Positions 56,312-64,000 of a DNA stretch of 64,000 bases are shown one piece after another. Source of the stretch: Whalleya microplaca (Eukaryota; Ascomycota; Sordariomycetes; Xylariales; Xylariaceae); assembly GCA_022497155.1 (NCBI GenBank), contig MU385773.1:62001-126000 (forward strand), read 5' to 3'. A program made the position numbers and the translations under genes. How positions within the stretch are numbered: position 1 is the stretch's first letter; every line of letters starts with the position of its first letter. The notes beneath the pieces were generated by a model. It was not told the origin of the DNA, searched no databases, and saw only the letters and a list, made by a program, of their open reading frames with translations.

Positions 56312-58742
56312 ATGTCTGACCCCAACCAGCCGGCCGACGCCACTGCCTCGGCTCCGCCTTCGTACATGGCTGCCACCAATGAAGCTGTGCGGGAGTTCGT
56401 TGTCCTTTGGATCCCCTTTCACCGCCGCAAGCCTCGCCGTTATGCTGCTGAGGGTAAGATCCAAGTCTAACCAGATCATCTGTTCCTGGGGCTTTACTAA
56501 CCTTCAACCACAGATCGCCTTTGTGCTCTTGCCGGCACATTTCTGATGACTTTTATTTTCGCTCTTGTGTGCATGTTTCTTGGTGGCATGATTACTGAGC
56601 GTAAGTCTCCATCCTAGGAGTTATTGCCCAGTTGTTAATCAGATAATACAGAGCACCTTGATAAGTTGGTCGGACTGAAGCCAAGCGTCACGAGTCAACA
56701 GCCTGCTGGTCCTACCCTTGCCGCTCGTCAAGCCTATTCCTATGGAGGGGAACATCCTACTCTCACTATTACAGACTACCCGACCACTACGGCCCAGGTC
56801 AACACCACCCTCACGGATAGCCTCACTGTCACCTCAACTGTCAGTGCCACAACTCAGGTTGTTGTTGCCTCCTCTGGTACTGATACAGTGACCGTTGGCA
56901 CCAACACCACAGATGTGTCCACTGTAGTCGCTCCTAGCACTACAACCCAGGTCTTCAATGCGACCACTGCTTCGGAGACTGCCAGTGTTGGCACCAATAC
57001 CACTGTGCTGTCTACTGTGACTGTCGGAACTACTGCTACCGCAGTTGTTACTGGAAGCGTTGTCTCACAGCTTACTACTGTTGGCACCAACTTGACTGTG
57101 ACTGAGACTACGACTGGTGTCTCGAACGCCACTGTCACGCTGACGAGTGCTAAGACTCAAACGCAGAGTCCAAACTCGACCATCACTGCCAGCAGCCCAG
57201 TCGTCACATCCACTGGTGTACCTATTGGAACCAATACCAGTTCCTCCGAGGCAGTTACTATTGTGACTTTCACTTCGATGGCCAATATCACCGTGTCGGT
57301 CAACGGATCTGTCTCCACGCACCTGATATTGACCACCGAGTCAGTTCAGGCTGTGACCGGCTCTCTTCCTGCTGTGACCTCGTCGTCTTCGGCTCTCTTG
57401 CCTTCTGTCGGGTCTACTAATTCGTCACTAATTCCCTCGTCTTCTGTCGGATCCACTCTGTCTACTCGGAGCACAACCTATGTGACGATTACTCAGACGA
57501 TCGACCTGCCGGACAATTGCACCTCGACTGCTCCAGCGATCGGAACTCCTGGCCCCACTACGGATACTTGCACGTAAGTGAAAATATTCCCCTTCTAGAT
57601 ATTTACAATTAGGCTGACATGAAAACCTGCATAGAAATGACACTGTCGTTGCAAGCAGCCCTGGAACGACTGCGACCGAGACCTTGAGTTCATCTGGCTT
57701 TGCCTCCACCACAACAGTGACTACAACCCCAGTCACCACCGTGTCCGCAGTCACGACTGTGACCGCTGGTGTACCAACGGATGTAGGCTCGACTATCTTG
57801 ACCACCAAGACGAAGTCAGGCACGGCTACGGTTTACATTTCTCAAATCTCAACCGTCACAGAAACGCAGACCATCTCCACGAGCATCACCACATCTGATC
57901 TCGTCTGTGCCACTGCCCAGCCCTCGACCGTGACTGACACCGTTACGCTGACTATCTTCCCCTGGCCGACCTACTCCCTCACTGATACCAGCTCGACAGT
58001 CATCACGGACCTGGACGTGAGTTCAAGCACAGAATCTTCAACCTCGGAGTCCAGCACCTCATCCAGTATCCCGGAAGTCTCGATCTCCCCGAACACAACC
58101 AGCCCCGTCCCCGGCAGCGCCCAAAGCATCTGGTCAACCCTGACCAAGACGGTGACAATCGGTAACTCGACCATCCTGACCACGGCCTCCGTCCTTGCTG
58201 CAACCGGTAGTACCCCTGCGACTTCCTGTAACTCGACTCGGACATACACGGTGATCGTCACGCCCAGCCCCAGCCCCTCGCCCTCGCACAATGGCACCGG
58301 TCTCGTAATCGTGAGCACGATCACGACGACCATAAGCACCAGCCTAGGCAGCAACCTCAATGCGCACAACCTAGACGTGCCCTTCCCCTTCACCGTGCCC
58401 GTGCCCGAGCCCGAGTGCGAGTCTACCATTACCACCAGCGGCTGTGTCGAGGACGCGACGCCCACGAACCAGCCATACTCGGTAAATTCCAGCAACACGT
58501 GGACGGCGAACCAGTCTATCACCCCAGTCCCCACAGGTGGTAGTGGTAACGGTGGCAGCGTGGTGACCCTAACCAGCACGAGCATCGTGCACGCGAACAC
58601 GACGAGCATGCCCGTGACCTCGGACGGCTCGAGCTCGGGCTCGGGCTGGTGGGGCGGCAGCAGCAATGACGAGTCGATACACTCGACTAGCAGCTGTATC
58701 GTGATGCTGGTCGCGGTGGTGTCGGCTATGCTTATGCTGTGA
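56312..58742 (+). CDS. Ser/Thr-rich mucin-like membrane or cell-surface protein, unknown function
   Basis: Not a named family. The exons are 56312-56453, 56514-56600, 56652-57573 and 57635-58742, all in frame, giving 752 residues. Residues 1-48 are a short cytosol-like head with a basic HRRKPRRY patch. Exon 2 encodes a hydrophobic helix (about 51-74, LCALAGTFLMTFIFALVCMF), so a type II signal anchor is likely. The next 600 or so residues are Ser/Thr/Val-rich with repeated Gly-Thr-Asn-Thr-Thr and many Asn-x-Ser/Thr sites, as in heavily glycosylated surface proteins. A few Cys near 385 (CTSTAPAIGTPGPTTDTC) and 460 may form disulphides. The protein ends in a Gly/Ser stretch and a short hydrophobic C-terminus (CIVMLVAVVSAMLML) with nothing after it, as in GPI-anchor signals. 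An N-terminal anchor plus a GPI-like tail is unusual. A wall- or envelope-associated role is inference. Confidence 0.7.
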
Positions 58743-59474
58743 GCTGTCTAGTCTTTACCTGGATACGTATGCAGACACAGTCACGTTACATGCTACAGTT
58801 GACGTTCTGCATACACACGGTTTTGATTTCGGATGTTTGATTATGAATTCTACGCATACATGGGCGTTTCTGGCCTAAAGAAGGACGAACCGCGGATGAA
58901 GGGCCAGGATACCTATAGAGGCCTAATAATAGGTAGGAGGGTACCAGGCCCAGCACTTCGATAGGTTCGCGCTAGGTACCAAGGCTTCTCTTCTCTTCTT
59001 TGTACTTACTTCTTCTAAGTCCATATGGAGACTTTCTAATGAACGCGGGAAAAAGGGAAGTGCCGTCTGATTTGTTTGTTATGAAATGGCAGGAAGGAAC
59101 GCCTCGGCACGGAACGGGACGGAAGGAAGGAACGGATCCGGGTTGTGTTATACATGAGTAATGAACATAGAGAAAACTGAGTTGATGGTTTCCTGATCTT
59201 CCTAGATGGTCTAGTATGCGGTGACATGATGAATTGATTGGAATCCCTGTGTCTTCCATCCTTAAGTATCCTTTTGATTAATATTGTCTCTCTTTGCATT
59301 ACAGTAGATAGGAGGAAGCGGGCCGAATTGATTACTATTGCAGATGATTCGCATAGTCTCAGGCCACTTCATCATGATAGATATAAGACGAGGAAACTCC
59401 TAATAGTTCGAGAAGAAAATAGAACTAGTAGGGTACGGGTATACAAATATCACACAACCCTATCTCTCAATAAT
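58743..59474. other. Intergenic region between convergent genes
   Basis: 732 bp holding the 3' UTRs of the mucin-like gene (+) and UTP10 (-). It contains GGAAC/GGAAGGAAC-type short repeats near 59095-59140. No gene or other structure was seen. Confidence 0.6.
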
Positions 59475-62400
59475 CTACTGCAACATGGCATCCAAGCTCT
59501 CCCCAAGCACGCCCTCGATCCCCACGATCCAGCGATGCGTCTCCCTCTCCACTTCCTCATCGTCGTCGTCCTGGAGCTCGCTGATATACGGCAGCATCTC
59601 CGGCAGCATAGACAACCACTCCTCGCCGAGCCGGTTCGTCAGCGCCTGCTCGCACCTGACGGCGGCGAGGCGCACGGGCGTCTGCTCCGCGCGCAGGAGC
59701 CTGAGCAGCGGCCCGTTGAGCTCCTTCTGGTGCTCCGGCGAGTCCGCCGCGGCCGCGAGCTCGACGATCGTGGGGACCAGGTCCGCCGTCAGGTCGACGG
59801 ACGCGGCGTGCGCGAACTGCGCGGTCAGGGCGGGCGCCACGGCGCTGAAGTGCGCGGGCGCTTGCCAGAAGTCGTCCTGGTCGTGCTCGAAGCACTTGGC
59901 GAGCGTCTGCAGGACTTTCCGCCACAGCTCGCGCTCCTCGGCTTTCTTGGGGCTGGCTGTGCTGAGAACCTCCACGGCGCTATTGATGATGTAGGAGGCG
60001 TAGCTCGTGACGATGGACTTGAGGCTGCTGAAAAAGGATAGCAGGAAGCCGTAGACGCTAAGAAGTCGGAGATTCCTGCCGGTGGCGTCCTTCTTAGGTA
60101 AGGAAGTAGCCCAGTCCATCAGCTGCGAGAATATTGGTCGGAAGGCAGCGTCGTTCAGTTTGTAGATCATCCTTAACGCGACATTGTGAATTGTTTCTTC
60201 AATACGGGGTATATGTCTCATGAAGCTTTCACTAGCATCGCCCTTAGAGGACTCCTGTCTTCGAAGATCGAAGGCATTGAGGAATATCGCTGAAAGAGAA
60301 GTAACATTCTTGGCGATATCTGTTTTCGAATGCTTGTCAATGGTAATGCCAAGAATGTCAAGGTATTCTCTTGTGGCCTGGTGACTGTTAGCTAGCTCAT
60401 TATCATGGTATCTAAGGGGAAGGCTTACGATGAAACCCGAATCTGCCGCTGCGGACCAGTTCTGTTCCAGAGCCGCAAACATAGTCTTAGCATCGACCTG
60501 TTTAGCAAGTAGCTGGAGGCACTGTAGCCTAGAATCGTTGGCTTCGCTACCCAAGTTAGCCTTTGCGGATGCATTAGAAACCGCCAGTAGTTGCCCTAGA
60601 TAGGACCCCGACAGCATGTAAGGTAGATGCTGTGAAAGTGCTGCCATGAATGCATAACCAGCGTTATGGAGCTCTGGTTTCTTAGTCTCGCCTGTAATAC
60701 TTTCCGTCAAATACGAGAGGGTCTTGGGAATAGCAGATGGCAAGACGGGGACAAGACCGTCCTGGAGGACATCGACCAAAGACGCTAAACACAACAATGC
60801 CATGATGCGAAGGCGATCATCATTTTGTCCTAGACAGTGGTCGCTAGCAATGGTAGAAGCAGCAGCCGCTACAGCCTCGGGGTCTTTCTTGCCGTATTTC
60901 TCGGAGATCTTATCAACGCATCCAACGGCTACATGCTTATAAGCCATGTCTTCGAAGTCCCGTATGATGGCAGTGAGATGTGGCAGGAATGCAAGCAGGG
61001 CCGACCTAGAGTTGGCATCTGCTTGACTCTCCTCGTCAATCCGAACTTCAACGGCCCGCAAGACTTTCCGGCGTAACACTATGTCAGGCCGATCTAGGAG
61101 CGTCTCGACGGCTTTGATGAACTCCCCAATGGAAAGCAAGTTCAGGAGCTTGGAAAGTGAATCGCCACAGCGGTTATAGAGATTCTTATGCTGTTTCAAA
61201 GAATCGGCAAGGATTAGAAGATTCTCCAGCAGTGTCGAATACAGCTCACGGATATTGGAAGCCTCCATGTCGTCCCGTTCGGTGAGCTTGCCAATTTGCG
61301 TCGTCAGCTTCTTGCTAGACAGAAGATGCGGGATAAGGCTCAATTGGCGGAGTCCTATTTTCTGAGGGTCTCGTTCGATATGATCGTTTGCGCCTAGTAG
61401 AACGGATGACAAACCCGGCCTCGGTTGGAAGAGATCGCGAGTCAGGTCGAGGAGCTTAATCAAGGACTGGAGCTGGATTTTGACCGTAAAATAATTAAAG
61501 AGTTCGGTGGAGAACACTAAGACCTCGTCCGTAGTGCCATACATGTTAGTGAGCATGGCTAAGAGTGCGAAAAGAAACTCTTCAGATCCTAAGGTTTCTA
61601 CAAGGGAGACAAATAACCCGAGTCTTCTATGTGATGGTATATGTTCATATGCGGTCACGAAACTGAGAAGAAGCCCCGAAGCGCCTGCTAGAGGACTTAT
61701 CTTCCCCTTTCTAAGGGATCGGATAAGTGGCGGTACGACTTCCTTGACAGTCTGATTGATTACATGGGCGGAATACTCGTCGCTTTGTCGTAGCACCGAG
61801 CCTCCCATGTGTGTGAAGATTGGCATCACACTATTTAGCACCAGATCAGGGGCCACATTTGCCAAGCTTGCAACAAGCAGGAGTGCGGTTGTCTGGACAG
61901 CGGGGCTCGATGACTTCTGGATGCAATTGATCAGGAGGTCACCATGTCCACCCGTGCTGTCGATCTTTAGGTTCTGGTTATCCTTATAAGCTGGCACCAT
62001 CACGAGCAAACTTCGGAGCACGAGATTTTGAAGATACCCAAGCTCTGAACCAACCAGTACCCTAAAATGCTGTAGTTCAGAGAGGGCGTTGAAGAGAGCA
62101 TTAAGGAGCTCTGGGTGCTTCTCAGGATCAGATCCTTCAACGAGTTGTAACACGAAGGTTACTTGCTTCAGTGTCGAGCTTAGTTCTGGTGTTGGTTGTG
62201 TAATGGATCCTCGGTGCGTATCTGATGAGCTGGTCCTCCTGCGCTTGCCCGGTGGTGGTTCAGTCAACATATCTGCCGTTGACTGCAAAGATTCCAGGAA
62301 GAAGAGAAGAATATCTGTCGTAAGCTCGACATTCCGCAAAAGATCAGCAGCCTCGCCAGATACTGCGCTACGGTCGCCTGACCAATCCTTTTGTGACAAC

Positions 62401-64000
62401 TCTAGCATCCGTTTGGCGACTATATGCTTTGCTTCTGTTTTCATAGATGGCCATAACCGTTGAATGCGTAAGAATATAACGTGTAGAAGATTCTGTCTTG
62501 TCAGAAGCTTTGGCGTCTCTATGATGCCCAGCAGGAACTCTAAGCCATCCTTGTCATTCGGAAGGACTACGTCAACGCTTCTTTGGTCCAAGATTGACTC
62601 GTCAACACCTTCCTGGACGCAAGCCTGACTAGCAGCATCGGCAGACAAAGAAGACCACCACCGAAGTAGCGGCAGGAGAAGCTGTGTACGAGATGTCCCA
62701 GATACACCTTTGATCTGGTTTAATGGCTCAAGGAGACGGATTTTAACAGTGACTAGAGGGGTGTGAAATGCATGGGAAGCAAGGAACATCAGGATAGAGA
62801 GCCGAGTCCCATGAGAGAGATGACCCTTTTTCCCTTTGTTGGCTTCATCAAGAGAAGCTTTTGATGTACTATTTACTGCGCTTTGCACAGCCTCCACGAT
62901 ATAGTCGGCATTGAGTACGCATTCCTCGAGACTAGGGATGATGACATTGCGCAGCAGTTTGTGATAGACATCCGAGCTCATCCATGCTATTGATTCAGCA
63001 GTGTCATATAGATGTTTGTTACCCCAACAAATATCGGCTCGCGACTTGTCTAAGTCTAGGAATACAATGTCCAAGACAGCGACGACAGCGACGAGGTCTG
63101 CGGCAGCGCGCCGTACCTTTTTGGATGGATCGTTTAACGCAGCAAGACAATACGGAAGGAAAGCCTGGAAGTCTATCCCTGCGCAATCCTTCTGTTTTAG
63201 ACGTCGTTTGGCCATGTCCAAAGCTCCAACCCGAGCCAGAATTGGATAGGGGCCGCACCATATTCTCATAAGGAAGGAGAAGTAAAATGGATTCTCGCTT
63301 GCTTGCTCATGCTGCAAAGGCGCAGTTTTAGCGAAAGATGCGACGTTTTCTGGTGCTGCAAGGCCAGATAGGAAGACAGAACATAAGTCGGTGAATACGT
63401 CAGAGGAAGGGGACTGGAGGCATGAATCGGACGGCGATGTCGAAATCTTGCTTGCTCTCTGGAGAGCAGTTTCGAAGTTTTCAGCCTGCTCGATTACGTC
63501 TTCATTTTCTCCCATATCGACATCATGTTGAGGCTGGCTCGTAAGAGTTTTAGGTCGAAGCTGAGTACCAAGCATCATTTCCAGCGCATCCACGTCAACA
63601 TCTGTGTCTTTGATTGCCTTTGTGAATATAGTCTCAGTATCTGCCTCCAACTGCGAAAGTTTGATAATTGTTGACGCGAGAGCCTTCCCCACCAGACCCT
63701 GTTCGTCAACACGATCGTTGACTTTATGAGCAGCTAACAAAAGGCTCTTAAAGATTACCGCCTTCTGCGGCTCATTCAGTGCTGAACCCAAGAGGAGTGA
63801 CTCGACTGTTGGGAGGCCCTTTGGGTCACCCTTCTTGTAGGCCCTATCTATCAGCGCTAGGCACAGACCATTTGCCAATTTCGTAATGTTATGCTCCGCC
63901 CCAACCTCAGCTAGGAGGCTAGGAAGATTTTGGACCTTGAGCAACGCCCTTGTCACCTTTCCCGACATCTGCTTAGCAGAGCGATATTGAGCAAGGATTG
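59475..64000 (-). CDS. UTP10: U3 snoRNA-associated protein Utp10, partial (N-terminus outside window)
   Basis: Very large HEAT-repeat scaffold of the small-subunit processome (t-UTP/UtpA subcomplex), acting in the nucleolus on 18S pre-rRNA processing. The frame runs from the window edge through 60429, then 60377 to the stop at 59475, giving about 1490 residues. The intron (60378-60428, 51 bp) has a GTAAGC donor, a CTAAC branch-like site and a CAG acceptor. It contains no stop in frame, so an unspliced reading is also open. The ATG at 63968 is internal: the frame continues upstream to the edge (ILAQYRSAKQ before MSGKVTRALLK) and matches the usual interior position of this motif in Utp10. The C-terminal BP28CT region includes DLRRQESSKGDASESFMRHIPRIEE-like order and the acidic DDDDEEVE stretch followed by HRWIVGIEGVLGE. 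About 300 N-terminal residues are expected beyond the edge. Confidence 0.95.
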   Translation of the reverse strand, partial: ILAQYRSAKQMSGKVTRALLKVQNLPSLLAEVGAEHNITKLANGLCLALIDRAYKKGDPKGLPTVESLLLGSALNEPQKAVIFKSLLLAAHKVNDRVDEQGLVGKALASTIIKLSQLEADTETIFTKAIKDTDVDVDALEMMLGTQLRPKTLTSQPQHDVDMGENEDVIEQAENFETALQRASKISTSPSDSCLQSPSSDVFTDLCSVFLSGLAAPENVASFAKTAPLQHEQASENPFYFSFLMRIWCGPYPILARVGALDMAKRRLKQKDCAGIDFQAFLPYCLAALNDPSKKVRRAAADLVAVVAVLDIVFLDLDKSRADICWGNKHLYDTAESIAWMSSDVYHKLLRNVIIPSLEECVLNADYIVEAVQSAVNSTSKASLDEANKGKKGHLSHGTRLSILMFLASHAFHTPLVTVKIRLLEPLNQIKGVSGTSRTQLLLPLLRWWSSLSADAASQACVQEGVDESILDQRSVDVVLPNDKDGLEFLLGIIETPKLLTRQNLLHVIFLRIQRLWPSMKTEAKHIVAKRMLELSQKDWSGDRSAVSGEAADLLRNVELTTDILLFFLESLQSTADMLTEPPPGKRRRTSSSDTHRGSITQPTPELSSTLKQVTFVLQLVEGSDPEKHPELLNALFNALSELQHFRVLVGSELGYLQNLVLRSLLVMVPAYKDNQNLKIDSTGGHGDLLINCIQKSSSPAVQTTALLLVASLANVAPDLVLNSVMPIFTHMGGSVLRQSDEYSAHVINQTVKEVVPPLIRSLRKGKISPLAGASGLLLSFVTAYEHIPSHRRLGLFVSLVETLGSEEFLFALLAMLTNMYGTTDEVLVFSTELFNYFTVKIQLQSLIKLLDLTRDLFQPRPGLSSVLLGANDHIERDPQKIGLRQLSLIPHLLSSKKLTTQIGKLTERDDMEASNIRELYSTLLENLLILADSLKQHKNLYNRCGDSLSKLLNLLSIGEFIKAVETLLDRPDIVLRRKVLRAVEVRIDEESQADANSRSALLAFLPHLTAIIRDFEDMAYKHVAVGCVDKISEKYGKKDPEAVAAAASTIASDHCLGQNDDRLRIMALLCLASLVDVLQDGLVPVLPSAIPKTLSYLTESITGETKKPELHNAGYAFMAALSQHLPYMLSGSYLGQLLAVSNASAKANLGSEANDSRLQCLQLLAKQVDAKTMFAALEQNWSAAADSGFIVSLPLRYHDNELANSHQATREYLDILGITIDKHSKTDIAKNVTSLSAIFLNAFDLRRQESSKGDASESFMRHIPRIEETIHNVALRMIYKLNDAAFRPIFSQLMDWATSLPKKDATGRNLRLLSVYGFLLSFFSSLKSIVTSYASYIINSAVEVLSTASPKKAEERELWRKVLQTLAKCFEHDQDDFWQAPAHFSAVAPALTAQFAHAASVDLTADLVPTIVELAAAADSPEHQKELNGPLLRLLRAEQTPVRLAAVRCEQALTNRLGEEWLSMLPEMLPYISELQDDDDEEVERETHRWIVGIEGVLGESLDAMLQ

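Noticed and set aside
57971..58666. 231-codon minus-strand frame
   Set aside because: Antisense shadow of the Ser/Thr-rich repeats of the mucin-like gene.
63966..63968. ATG as the start of UTP10
   Set aside because: The frame continues upstream to the window edge with family-like residues, so this Met is internal.

Overview
This is nuclear DNA of a filamentous ascomycete (Pezizomycotina), most likely a Sordariomycete. Genes are spaced by 0.5 to 7 kb of non-coding DNA. Most carry a few 50 to 270 bp introns with GT(A/G)AGT-like donors and CAG/TAG acceptors, leaders are CT-rich, and the housekeeping set is typically fungal. No bacterial, plasmid, phage or CRISPR features are present, and I saw no convincing tRNA or rRNA gene. 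Species and order cannot be fixed from the sequence alone.

Layout from left to right. A nucleotide-sugar/triose-phosphate-type transporter on the minus strand runs off the left edge (1-1163). After a 3.3 kb gap comes a UDP-glucose 4,6-dehydratase-like enzyme (4479-5894, +). A LaeA-like methyltransferase (8387-10195, +), the vacuolar tethering subunit VPS18 (10817-13940, +) and a small proline-rich single-pass membrane protein (14629-15398, +) follow. A gene-free block of about 6.8 kb (15399-22194) holds a 328-bp inverted-repeat MITE. Then come a PUF protein with an RRM (22195-25789, +), a 3.65 kb gene-free stretch rich in microsatellites, and a group of growth and chromatin genes: RCO1 (29445-33748, -), an EBP1/PA2G4-like protein (35218-36769, -) and a SNF5/SMARCB1-family subunit (37701-40230, +). 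An unrecognised fungal protein gene with one in-frame TAA (41381-44675, -) lies between AT-leaning non-coding flanks. The right third has the mRNA guanylyltransferase (46680-47925, +), PDS5/Spo76 (49419-54145, -), a Ser/Thr-rich mucin-like membrane protein (56312-58742, +) and UTP10 (59475 to beyond 64000, -), cut by the right edge.

Most genes act in basic cell biology: vesicle tethering, mRNA capping, ribosome assembly, cohesion, histone deacetylation (Rpd3S), chromatin remodelling and mRNA-level control. They are not an operon or a metabolic cluster, and neighbours look functionally independent. The accessory-looking parts are the MITE block, the microsatellite field at 27-28.3 kb with an orphan CT-rich leader on the minus strand, the interrupted unknown gene at 41-45 kb, and the mucin-like surface protein. 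I found no clear new multi-gene system. The best leads are the interrupted unknown-family gene and the MITE.

Exon boundaries were worked out by hand from splice consensus and reading-frame continuity, so each is a prediction that RNA data could confirm.
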